Origin: Lindgomyces ingoldianus
Taxonomy: Eukaryota > Ascomycota > Dothideomycetes > Pleosporales > Lindgomycetaceae
NCBI RefSeq assembly: GCF_010093535.1
Contig: NW_022985173.1
Location: 229,919 to 293,918 of the forward strand
Length of the DNA: 64,000 bases
Direction: 5' to 3'
In this document: piece after piece, positions 1 through 10,900 of the stretch
Layout: every line of letters starts with the position of its first letter
Numbering within the stretch: the first letter of the stretch is position 1
Notes under the pieces: generated by a model
The model's database searches: none
The model's input: only the letters and a program-made list of their open reading frames with translations
Told to the model about the DNA's origin: nothing
Translations under genes and position numbers: made by a program

Positions 1-941
1 CTATCCAAGCGCATTCAGGTCGTCTTGGCATCCAGACTGAGGTGTGCAAGAGGAGTACGGAGGCCGCATATACGTGGGGAACTTGCCGATAATGTTTCGT
101 ATGGCCATTTCATTCTTAATCATCTGGTCGTGGCGTTGAGCTGTGGTAATAGCACTAAGATCTTGGTGCGACCAGGTGTGGCTGGCAACCTGATGTCCGT
201 CGGCAATCATTCGTCGAATGACAGCAGGCCAAGGGGTGGCGGCATTGTCAATTGCACCCTTGTTGATGTTGATGCCGGTAATAAAAAAGGTAGCCCTGGC
301 GTTGTAAGCTTTGAATTGGTCCAACACTCCGTCTGTATAGGTGTATGGGCCGTCGTCGTAGGTTATAGCCACAGTTCCAGGAACTGTGCATGCATAGATA
401 CCCGCCCCGCCGTACACGACTGACCCAAGCTTGGTACGGGCAACGCTGGAAGTGTTGGATCCTCCAGGAGTTTTATTGGCATCACAACCCGGTCCGAAGT
501 TGATCTGGCAATCGGGAGCCTAAATAATAGCCACTTAGCGTATGAGAATAGATCCCTCAGTCGAACATGGGCTCACCTGGCAGTAATCTGCTCCGATACC
601 GCACCAACCCTGTACGAATGTTAAAAATATATTCCAGTTCATCCACTATCTTCCCCCACCTAGAGGGCACATACAGCAGATGAACAACAATACCCTGAAT
701 CGCAGCTTGCACCACCGGCAGCGGCACCACATCGTCCGCCTACTCCTCCTTGGCGTGCTTTTAGTCCAGGGGCCTGTTGGGGCAGAGCACTGCGCGCGAC
801 ATGTCCATTGAAAACGTTCCGGCTCTTCAGCTTCCCAATTGGATTCAATCCGAAGATCTTCGGTGCGCCAGGGATATGATTTCCATGAGCAGCCACAAGA
901 GGCACCACCAAGGAAACAGCGAAAACTTCTGAGAATCGCAT
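1..941 (-). CDS. Chitin/polysaccharide deacetylase with CBM18, partial at left edge
   Basis: Secreted enzyme expected to remove N-acetyl groups from chitin in the fungal cell wall. Three exons are visible: 675-941, 577-609 and 519 to the window edge. The protein starts with a hydrophobic signal peptide (MRFSEVFAVSLVVPLVAA), then a short spacer. A type-1 chitin-binding domain follows (cysteines around CDSGYCCSSA, completed across intron 1 by GWCGIGADYCQ). The NodB domain shows all N-terminal motifs: TYDDGP (motif 1), SHTWSH (metal-binding histidines) and RPPY (motif 3). Introns 610-674 (GTATGT...CAG) and 520-576 keep frame. The TAG at 3-1 is probably not a real stop: family members continue ALGY here, so the last G is likely the first base of an intron donor. 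The C-terminal motifs lie outside the window. A TATATA lies at 971-976, about 30 bp upstream of the ATG. Family assignment is firm; substrate (chitin) is inferred from the CBM18. Confidence 0.9.
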
Positions 942-1547
942 TAAGTCGGCTGAGGTTGGCGGTCTGAGCCTATATAATAGGGAGTCGAAAAGAAATAGGT
1001 GTCAAGGAGAGTTATGCAAAATAGTAAGTAGAGAGTGTAGGGATTTGAATTGTCAATTATCGATTAAAGCATGAAGCAATTGCTGTAAAGAAAAATGAGT
1101 GACAGTGCCCAAGGGAAATAGATAGACAAAGGCAAACAAAAGGAATCAGATCAAAGTGGCGAGTGCCAATACTTTATACGACCCAGTCCCCCATGCAGGA
1201 GCCAGAAGGGGTGGCGCGTCTGAGGAAGCTCAAAACGTACTCCCTGTTAGGCTCTAGCCAGCACCCTGAAGTGACAACATACTCAAGTCCGAGGTCTTGG
1301 TAGGGCTTAGAACACGGGCGTATTCCTCCTGGAAGCGAGGCCGATTGGAGCAAGTTGGGCTCGCCCCTTACTCGAAGCGCTAGAAGAGGTTTGGGTTTGC
1401 TGCAGCATGATAAATGCGAAGCCGAGGGGCTACCAAAGGTCCGCAAAAGAAAGAGGTACTGCTTTACCTCGCGTTAACACTAATTCGTCCATTCAAACAT
1501 GGTAGAGTGTGCCACTTAAAGGGACTGGTTCTGTCTCGAGTGCATGT
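942..1547. other. Intergenic, upstream of the chitin deacetylase
   Basis: Promoter side of the deacetylase gene. A 90-codon reading frame on the minus strand (1174-1446) has no recognisable domain and no splice context, so I do not call a gene. Nothing else is seen. Confidence 0.5.
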
Positions 1548-2015
1548 TTAGTCGGCGCCGAGGACACGGACAGCTATAAATAAGGGCCGAGAACGAACGC
1601 CCAGAACACCATTGTCACGGAGAATGGAATCGAGGAATCTCATGTCCAACGATGTGACTGCCATGGTGGGTCGGAGTCTGGGACGAGGGCTGAGTGCCTG
1701 TTTCAAGTCGCCGAGTGAGCTTGGCCAGACGCGGCCTGGAAATTTCTGATCGAAGGCGTCGCTAAAGCGGAGGATCGTCGCTGTGGTTCGACCTTCTCGC
1801 TTCGCGTGCCTTGTTTCCGCGGGTAGCAAAGGCTCGAACTGCGAAGGATCCCTTGCCGAAAAGACGAAGAAGACCAAGTCAGGAGGAGCGGAATCCTGCG
1901 TCTTGTCAGTGTCTTGGCACGCCAAGAGCCAAGACTTTCCAATCAGGTCTCCACCCATGTTTCCCCAATTATGTTCAGTTCGACTAAGATTAAGCATTCC
2001 CTCAATAGTGCTCAA
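1548..2015 (-). CDS. Hypothetical small protein, weakly supported
   Basis: An uninterrupted 155-codon frame from an ATG at 2015. I do not recognise the protein. The sequence has an ordinary amino-acid mix, a hydrophobic stretch (DLVFFVFSA, residues about 47-55), a basic middle and no cysteine pattern, signal peptide or membrane segment. A second overlapping frame (1703-1942, minus) and one on the plus strand (1783-2025) are about half as long and look like shadows. Its only support is length in a 1.9-kb stretch otherwise empty of genes, so it could be chance or a gene remnant. Confidence 0.25.
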   Translation of the reverse strand: MSTIEGMLNLSRTEHNWGNMGGDLIGKSWLLACQDTDKTQDSAPPDLVFFVFSARDPSQFEPLLPAETRHAKREGRTTATILRFSDAFDQKFPGRVWPSSLGDLKQALSPRPRLRPTMAVTSLDMRFLDSILRDNGVLGVRSRPLFIAVRVLGAD

Positions 2016-2819
2016 GAGTCGCTAATGGATATTTTCGTGTTCTCCACGTGATGTTTCGCCTATGGCCCATTGCCGGGATTGTTGCTCTCCAGGTGAACCT
2101 CGTCCCATCTACTTTTGGCCAACCCCTGTCCTTGGTACCAAGCTGGTACCCCTGCCATCTACACTTTAGTCAAGATAAGTTGCTCTAAAAGATAGCAAAC
2201 TGGGAATAGACAGGCTGCAGGAACAGGAAACCTAATAACAGTCTCCATAAGTATTTTAACGGCAGAGAAGAAGAGGTGTGGTGGGTTAAAGGTGGTTGAT
2301 GAAAAACTCCTAATTTCATTTTACACGAACCTCCTCTCTGAATCTATAAAGTTCAAATCAGTAAGAGCAGGTGTCATCAAACAGCTGGTGGGACGAGGTA
2401 CCAATGGCATGATCTGATGTGCTGTCGAAACGTGCTGGAGGCCGTGCAGCCTAGTATCATGCAGAGGAACACCACGGAAGGTAGATCTGATCCATCAAGC
2501 CTCTTACTAGATATTACGAGAAACTTAGAATGAAGTATCTTCCGATTCCAATATTGTTAAGCAGAACCTTGTTCACGCACACTCGGGAAGCAGCCTTCGA
2601 GTTCTCTAGTTACCAGAAATCTACTGGTTGATTAACCACCTGGCTTGATCCACATCTCCTAACACGTCGCGGAGAGAACGGCTAGGCACTGGAATAGTGG
2701 AAATTAGGCGTCTTCTTCACCTGACCCCACCTCATAGAATCATAGGAGAGTGTGTCATGAACAACGCGGCAAGGAAGCCGAACCAAAACGTTCCCGAACA
2801 CTTCCACATTTGGGAGCCA
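2016..2819. other. Intergenic, no gene seen
   Basis: Eight hundred bases between the weak ORF and the 3' end of the UBA/AT-hook gene. Only short frames occur, and none continues across plausible splice sites. It contains the 3' untranslated region of the neighbouring minus-strand gene. Confidence 0.5.
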
Positions 2820-5299
2820 TCATTTCTTCACGACCCTGAGCAGTGGTGCGACCCTGACTCGCCTGCTCAAGCCCACCCGATAGGGCACCTTCCCTTTGCT
2901 GAGAGGTGAATGGGCGGTGCTGGCTTGCTTCGATTGCTGTTCTGGAGTTCGCGAAGGTACAGGCAGAGCAGGAGTAGATGTCTTTGGCGAAGGGGTACAA
3001 GCAGGCAGCCTTGGGATTGACATTGACATGGTTTCTGTCCGTCCTTCGCCTTCATCTAATTTAGGAAGGTCCCTTGTAGCGGGCCTATTAGATGGAATCT
3101 TTGTGTCCCTTTCGATTAGCCCATCCTGAGGCCCCTCCACGTTCTCCTCTTGTCCAATGGCTTCCTCTGATACAACCTTTTCTTTCCGAGGGCGACCGCG
3201 ACCTCGTTTTTTCGCTTTCACCGGTTCAGACAGAAGCTTCTTATGCTCTTCAAGGGCGGATCCAGGCTGATCTGGAGCAATCTTTCTGCATTCGGCTTTC
3301 TGACCTTGATGATCGTGTAGCAGGTCAGTGCTTCGTGACATGTTGGGCTTCGTCGATTTCGCGTTAGATGTTGTGATCTTCAGACTGCTAGTAGCGAGTA
3401 TATCTGAATTTTCGTGGAACATTTCATCGACCGTAATAACCTCTTTAGGAACCTTATCGTGATCTAGTTCTAGAGGTGCCGTCATACTGAAGGAGACTCT
3501 TCTACCTCTTCTCTGTAAAGGAAGTACTTCGTCCACGGTAAGTTCAGCCCCGATAACCCGTTCCATCGCCTTCGAATTGCTCTTTTGCGCCCTGGCTACG
3601 GCTTTTGAGGACCTTGGAAGGGCTAACTCATCCTCATCATAAGCATCTTCATTCGTGACTAGCCTGTCTAAGGTTCGATGGACGTCGCTCCCGTTCTCCT
3701 TGAGATCCATTTCAATTGTTGACGGTGTGAACCCTATCTCGCAAATCTCCTGGACTTGTCGAGGGGTTAAATCATCCGCAGGGATGTGTACTTCACCGAA
3801 AGTCTTACTTCGCTTGGCCCCCTTCATAGCCCCCTTTTCTGGTAGAATAGAGTAGTTAATTGGCTCTTCTATCCCGGGTGTTAATGATATCGACCGAGTA
3901 GGTCGAGCCTTGTATTTCTCTTCTGGAAGACCAACGGTGAGAAGGTCATCCTTGGACTTAGGCATCCAGCCAGGGTTCTGCTCTGCTTTGGAAGGGTTGG
4001 TGAGAGCTGCCCTCTCTACCGCAATATAAGGTGCCGGGGACCCACAATTGGCGTTGTGGTCGAAGATTACATGAGATGACCTGGTTTCTTGAATAATTGC
4101 ATTTCTCAAAGGACTTGCCTTCATTTGAACAGATGAATTCCGCCTGCTACAAAGAGAAGCGTTTGTTGACTGGAGCCCTTGCGGGACCTTTTTCATATCG
4201 GCATCTCTAGAATGAGGCTGATGATCGTTATGAGGCTGGAAACTGCTCTGAGGAAGGTTTTGTGTGTGGTCAGGGTCGGAATCCCCTTCTGTATCTCCCT
4301 CTCCTGGCGTCAGCTATCAGATAGAAACTGATACAAAGGGGAAAACATACTAAGGGCGTCTTCAAATAGTCCGACCACGGAATAGAAGACTTCCCAGGTT
4401 CGTATGGAATCATATCCACTTCTGGGTTAAGTCCGAGGAAAGCTGGAGATATGACTTCGTCTAGCAGCCGTTGTTGAGTGAATGTAGCATTTGGAATGGT
4501 GCTTGAGGTCTCAGGAAACAATGTCATCGGATCATGTGCCTCGTGGTTCGCACGAATTGTGCCTTCGATCCCACACTGAGTACCGTTCGGGTCGGCGTTA
4601 TTCCTCGGGTATTCTAAAACTTCAACAGCCTTCCCCAAACAAAATTGACTTTCTTCTGCTGCACTTGATATGAGAGGAAGTGACCCATCGGTAGGCATCT
4701 CAACGTTGTTTAATGGGTGCCAATTTTGACTTCTTTCGTGAAACGAGCTGTTGAGTGCAGACTTCGACCTGCCATACAGCTTTAACGGCTTTTTCCTCTC
4801 TGAGTCACTACCAAGCGACTTGCTTGGAGAAGCATTCATCGTAGTCTTCCTTCTCTTACTTCGATGCTCCGGTGCTATCCTGGGTGAAACAGGACCATTC
4901 TTGAAAGGCTCTCCGGATCCTATCGATAGCATAGGCTCTGACTGGAAGCGAGCAAGGTTGGATGCTTCTATGGTCCTATTCAAATATCCTGAAGTGAGGC
5001 TAGTCAGTTGGGATCTCGCTAGAAATCAATCTACTACTGCAAGTACCTGTAGAGACTGTGCCCGGTTCGCAAGGCGTTAGAGAAGTGCTGGTGGGCTCAA
5101 AAGACGCGTCTTTTGTCGGAGGTGACCCAACTGGGCTCTCAACATCCTCATCAAGCTCATCCTCAGAATCCTGAATAACCCGCATCACCGTACACACTTT
5201 CTTGGGAGTTACTGGCAGTATGGTAGTGCGACCAAGTGCAGTTAGCATACAAGACCGGGTGCGGGGCAGTGATGTTTGCTTGCGTCTACGCGCGATCAT
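2820..5299 (-). CDS. Nuclear protein with UBA-like domain and AT-hook
   Basis: Three exons: 5047-5299, 4351-4988 and 2820-4313, giving about 794 residues. Intron 1 (4989-5046, 58 bp) is clean. Intron 2 (4314-4350) would be only 37 bp, unusually short, but it is what restores the frame. Visible parts: an acidic N-terminal block (MRVIQDSEDELDED, whose Met at 5186 is an alternative start); a basic patch SKRRKT (about residue 110); a UBA-like segment around DDLTPRQVQEICEIGFTPST (about residues 480-520); and an AT-hook RGRGRPRK near residue 660. The conserved-looking basic C-terminus is PYRVGLSRRVRVAPLLRVVKK up to the stop. Inference: a chromatin-associated protein that may bind ubiquitin and AT-rich DNA. 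I recall similar uncharacterised fungal proteins but no established function. It is head-to-head with the XAP5 gene with only 119 bp between the ATGs. Confidence 0.7.
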
Positions 5300-5418
5300 G
5301 TGAAACCCTTACCTAAATGAAGTTAGCGTCATCAATGACCTGGAAATTTCACAATGTAGATATTCAACACATCAAACCTAAACCCCCTCGTTAGGTATAA
5401 CTCGGGAGATTCGGCACT

Positions 5419-6644
5419 ATGGATAGGGTTACCCCTGCTTCGAGCGAGTCTTCACGCAGCACCATGCCCACCTCGACCCCAAATTCCCGCTTCACCTCCC
5501 AGACATCCACCGCCGAGGACCTACTCCGGGAGCAGACTGTGGGCCTGGTCAATCTGTCAGACTTCCGCAAACGACGTGCCGAAGCAATAGAACGCAAAGA
5601 ACGAGAGACATCTACCCCCACTCCCCGGAACGGGTAAGGCTCATTCATAGCCTGCGTGCTCGCGATTACAAGAGAGCGAGGCTAATTTACAAAGTACAGC
5701 GCATCTACGCCCCAGCCCTCGTTCAAGAAGAAGATGAAGAAGACAGCGGCGAAGGGCAAGCTCTCCTTCGTCGTCGACGACCATGATGGGGACTCAAGTG
5801 CTTCTGCAAGCACGACGCCCCGTGGGAGCACCCCGGCCGACTCAGCTGCGACGTCCGAGTCGGAGAGCAAAGTCCCAAAGAAACGGCTAGGTGCCAACGC
5901 CCGCATTGCCCTGAAGCCCAAAGCTATGACGAAATCTGCTCTGATGCGAGAAGCACAGGAAGCGGAGACGGTGCGGAAAAATTTCTTGGCCATGCGTGAT
6001 GCTGTCAAGGCTACCGAAGTTGTGATCCCCTTCGTCTTTTACGATGGGACGAACATCCCGGGCGGACGATGTAGGGTGAAGAAAGGGGACCACATCTGGC
6101 TGTTTCTAGACAAGGCGAGAAAGGTTGGCGCAGAGCTAGGCGTGGGCGGCGACAAGAGCAGGAGGGATTGGGCCCGGGTCAGCGTCGACGATCTGATGCT
6201 GGTGAGAGGGGAACTCATCCTTCCTCATGTACGTGCGCTTCGATGGATACTGTGGCAGGACCAGTTTGACTTCTTTCGCAGCATTACGAATTCTATCATT
6301 TTCTTTCCAACAAGGTCGTCGGCTTCAATGGACCCGTCTTTGAGTACTCCGACCAGCCCACACAGGCCACTCCCACCGCAAGTGACTCGAATCCTACCAG
6401 GTCGGCTGAATACGATCCCCTAGAGCGACATGATAGGAGCAAAGAAAAAGATACCGCGATACCTGATGCCGAGCTCGAAGGCTTCCATGACGATGCAACG
6501 ATTACCAAGGTGGTCGACCGAAGATGGTACGAGCGCAACAAGCACATATTTCCAGCTAGCGTTTGGGAAGAGTACAACCCAGACAAGGATATATCCAAGA
6601 GCCAGCGGAAGGACACTGAAGGAAATTCCTTCTTCTTTTCCTAA
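5419..6644 (+). CDS. xap5: XAP5/FAM50 family protein
   Basis: Three exons (5419-5633, 5700-6228, 6282-6644) join to 368 residues with perfect phase. Both introns have GTAAGG or GTACGT donors and CAG acceptors. The N-terminal half is charged and low-complexity, as in FAM50A/B. The XAP5 domain covers roughly residues 170-360 and shows VIPFVFYDGTNIPGG, KKGDHIWLFLDKAR, the junction ILPHHYEFYHFL formed by splicing exon 2 to 3, and near the end KVVDRRWYERNKHIFPAS. Length matches the family (about 340). Family knowledge: FAM50A is linked to the spliceosome, and fission yeast Xap5 is a chromatin protein that limits aberrant transcripts, so a nuclear role is expected. It shares a very short bidirectional promoter with the UBA/AT-hook gene. 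Confidence 0.95.
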
Positions 6645-7993
6645 ACGAGCACTTTGCTATGCATCTGGTAAGTCAACTAGATCCCAGAGTTCATTAATCA
6701 GATGCCAGTAAAGGACGCGCCCTTGGTTTCCGTCCAGCATGAGCAGCAGCCAAGCTCTCGGGCCGTCAATTTTATAAGCCAAGGCAATTGAGGATGTCAT
6801 TTCTGACACACGTCCATGGAGATACATAGACTGCGCCGACCGTTCATGGCATGTCAGATATCTTGTGGCTCCAATACTGTGGTGGATGAAGCGAGTTGAT
6901 GGGAAGCGGTCCAACCCACATAGCTTTATCATTATCCTTGTTCATACTGCTGTTCGCACAGACGCAGCTCTCAGTGTGCTTGACCACGCCCACCTATCAC
7001 AATTGTGACTGTGTCCTTGTGTGGGGAAGGAAGATGGACATGTGGTCAGTTTCCTTGCTGAGTCGGATGGTCACAGGGTGAAGGCATTGGGGAGGTGCAG
7101 TAGCTTTACGACCGTCCAGGTGCGCTCAATGCGGGCAGACACGTGCTCGCAAGTTCGCTGCAGACAGTGGGCCTTTCGGTTCCAGGGCCTGTACCTGGCG
7201 CCCACATGACCGCGCGATTCTTGCCCGCAGTACCCGTCGACACCCTGTCACTGCGCTGAATCGTGAAATGCGGCTTTATCAACACGACTGTCCGCAGTCA
7301 CTAGAGTCGGGGCAACGCACCCTTCCAAAAAGCAATTCGCAGGATGCGGACAATTAATATGACCAGACCCATCTAGCGACGCATCACTTACTGCAGCCTC
7401 CTACCCTCTGACGTTCGCTCGACTTAGGCATACTGGCGAAGTACCTTGCAATTCTCTGCAAGGGCTACAAGACCTGTACGTAGGTCGAGGCCGGCCTGCG
7501 AAAGTTAGTTGTGGCGTGGCATCGACCAAAGTGAAGAGACCTTTATTTGTTAATTTCAATCCAACTGTAGGAGGCTTATGAGCTAATCGCTACCCGTTCG
7601 CGTCATCGTGGCCACCGATCGATCCCGTGCACCTCGCCGTCCTGTCAACTACCCCAACTTCACGACTCTCTAAGCATCAGCCAGCCGCGACAGTCAGGTT
7701 GCATCCCCCACACTCTCGTGTCGCTTCACCACTGACCTAAGCTCCCGCAATCATGCAGGTCATCGCAAGGTGCAGTGAGCATTCGACCGAGGCTCCTCCA
7801 ATGAGATTGATTTATAAAGCCACGACCCCATAGAGCTACACCTGCAGCCGTGGACCTCAGCGTAACTTCCCAGACTCGCAATATTGGTCCGAATGGAGTA
7901 CCCACCCTCTCTCTTCCGCCAAGTTACCTCTCTATCCTACCTTTTAAACGTCCGCCTCCGCCCGTCACGCTAGCTGCTGCCCTCCCTTTTAAA
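6645..7993. other. Intergenic, PHO81 upstream region
   Basis: No supported gene. Short frames on both strands (for example 6657-6932 minus, 7850-8170 plus upstream of the SPX start) lack conservation. The stretch holds one CACGTG E-box at 7140-7145 and pyrimidine-rich sequence shortly before the PHO81 ATG. I looked for tRNA-like A and B boxes and saw none. Confidence 0.5.
7140..7145. promoter_or_regulatory. CACGTG E-box upstream of PHO81
   Basis: A palindromic CACGTG about 850 bp before the PHO81 ATG. This is the core bound by the bHLH phosphate regulators Pho4 (yeast) and NUC-1 (Neurospora). A single hexamer at this distance is weak evidence of function; the link is inference from the downstream gene. 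Confidence 0.3.
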
Positions 7994-10900
7994 ATGAAAT
8001 TTGGACACAACCTTCCCCGAAACCAGGTCCCCGAATGGGCGTCCTCGTATATCAATTACAAGGGCCTTAAAAAGCTCATCAAGACGGCCTCGGCAGCTCT
8101 CAAGAACGGCGCTGATCCCGACCTCGCAGGCAAGTTGTTGACTGCAGTACACATTTTTTATCGAGGCTAAGCAAGCTATTGACAGAATTCTTCTTCTCAC
8201 TCGACCGAAATCTAGAAGACGTCGACAACTTCTATAACAAGAAATATGCTGAATCCGCACGACACCTAAAGCTCCTCCACAGCCGGTATGGACGCGCCGC
8301 CCAGCTTCCCGAAGGCATCGACAAGGACGAAGCCCAGGATCTCATGGGCGCGCTTCTCGAGCTACGCAGCCAGCTGAGGAAGCTGCAGTGGTACGGCGAA
8401 GTCAACAGGCGGGGCTTTGTCAAGATCACGAAGAAGCTAGACAAAAAGATTCCCCGCCTCTGCACGCAGCAACGCTACTTGGCATCCAAGGTCAATCCGA
8501 GGCCATTTGCGCATAATCCCACCCTCACGAACGACATGAGGGCAGTTAATGAATGGCTGTCCAACCTTGGAGAGGCGAAAACTTTTGATGACAGTGGGTC
8601 AGCCCATTCCGTGGCGTCGCTGGGCAGAGTTCCGGCCCAGACCTTGAACCTCCCATCCTGTTTCCTTGATGCTATAGACCAGGCGATCCGCAACGACGAT
8701 GCTAGGCGTCTTTCCGATCTAATTGCCGAGGATGTCTCCGATCAAGATCTTTCCACCCCACCATTCCAACAGCTTCTTCTCAACTTCCTGCAGCGGTCAA
8801 TCTCGTGCAAAGCCAAATCGTGCATCGATCGTCTACTTCCAGACATAGATTTGCTGGAAGAAAAAGACGACTTGAACGAGCGCAACTGCATCCACCGCCT
8901 AGTCATCACCATTGGCCGCTCCAAAAGTGGCGAAAAACTCGGCGTGGACGGCTCTGCTCTCCAACCCACCTCGGACACACCGCATTTCATCATCCCGGCG
9001 GAGTCTCCAAATCGCGTGCCTCCCCCATGTTCCATTACAGAACAAGAGTCTGCCAAACTCCTGAGCAAGAACGACGAATCGGTGCGCCTTCTTGTCTACC
9101 TTCTTGATGGGCTCCAGCCACGTCATCGAGTCGCCCTCCAAGCACGTGATACGTATGGACGGCTACCACTCCATTACGCCGCTCAATACGGCTTCGTCGT
9201 GATATGCCAAGTCGTTATCAAGCATATGCAGGACTGGGGTCAGTTCGATGTAACCCAAGGCATTGATTCGCCTGCATGGCAAGATGCCGAAGGCTACGCG
9301 CCACTCCATCTCAGCGTCATTGGGGGTCACCCGCTCACAACAAAGGCCTTACTTCAAGCAGAGAATTGGCTCGGGGAAACAAACGAAAAACTCAATTCCA
9401 GGAAAAACATCTCCAGATCTGGTGCGGTTCTTGCCCTTGCAACACAATCAAATTTTGTCACCATCGTCAAGCTCCTAGTAGAGGCAGGAGTAGATGTTAA
9501 CTATCGAGATGAACAAGGTGAAACTGCGCTGCACGTTGCAGCACGTTTCGGCCATCACCAATGTGCCAAAGTTTTGATTGAAGGCTCGCTCACCCAAAAG
9601 ACGAACATCGAAGTCCCAGAGAAAAATTTTGCGTGGACTCCGCTCTTTATTGCCTGCGTAGACGGCCATTACTCTGTTGTCGAACTTCTTGTCGCTGCTG
9701 GGGTTGACTTGGAACGTTTCGATCTTTCGGGTTGGACGGCTAGGGAGCATGCAGCGCTACGAGGGCACATGGATATCGTGGAGAAGCTGGCAGCGATTGC
9801 TCCAATCCCATCACCCCCAACCACAGAACCACCTGCGGTGAGGTCAGCTTCTCCCACACGTGCATCCTCAATCGAGGAGCGCCGATCCAAGAACTTGGTG
9901 AGAGAGAATTCTACTTACCAACGCCCAACGGAACCTATCAAGACTTTTGGGCATCGTTATCTTACCAACGAGACTATGGTGCTTGTTAGCCTTGGCTCTA
10001 TGGATACAAGAAAAGACGTTCCCGCTGTCAAACTTGACGATATTCCCTTGGCCGATGCCCATGCCACTCAGCTTGACACCGCATTATCTGTAGTCGTCTC
10101 AGCATCTGGCGCAACCGGGGAGCCAACTGTCATTGATCTGCCGGTTCAAGAAAATATATGCACTGAACCAATCACATTCATGACCACGGACGCAACTAAA
10201 GTCAAGCTCTTGTTCGACATTGTGCCTACATATGCGGGGTCAAAGGATAGGATCGTTGGACGTGGAGTGGCCCTTTTATCCAGCATCAAGCCAACCATCG
10301 GCTCAAAGCGCATCACACTACAAGGCGACGTCAAGGTTCCAATCATTGCGGCCACCACCTTGGATGTTATTGGCTCGGTGAATTTCAACTTCCTGATTAT
10401 CACACCGTTCACCCACCCGAACATGTCTATTACAGAGCAGCACACTTACTGGAAGAAAATGTCATCAACTCAGATCATTGGGCATCGAGGTGATTCTGAT
10501 TTGGTTCTTTGTACCCCCATACCATCCTGACATTTGTGAAGGTTTGGGAAAAAACATGGCTTCAAGAAAGTCTCTACAGTTAGGCGAAAATACAATCCAG
10601 GTACCAGATATAAGCAAGGCTGATTCATGACTGTTCTAATTTAAAACAGTCTTTTATTGCTGCTGCCAATCTCGGGGCTTCATATGTTGAGGTGGGTTAC
10701 GTCTTCTGTAGTTAACTACTCTATGCTAACATAATTCTAGTTTGGTGCGGCTTGCTTTCCTTATAAGCGGCAACGATCGCTTACTGCTTTCCAGACGTAC
10801 AACTCACCAAGGATCATGTTCCTGTCATCTATCATGACTTTTTAGTCAGTGAAACGGGTATCGATGCCCCTGTTCATACACTCACCTTAGAACAAGTCAG

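Noticed and set aside
25..423. Plus-strand frame of 132 codons at the left edge
   Set aside because: Exactly antisense to the chitin-deacetylase NodB exon; shadow frame.
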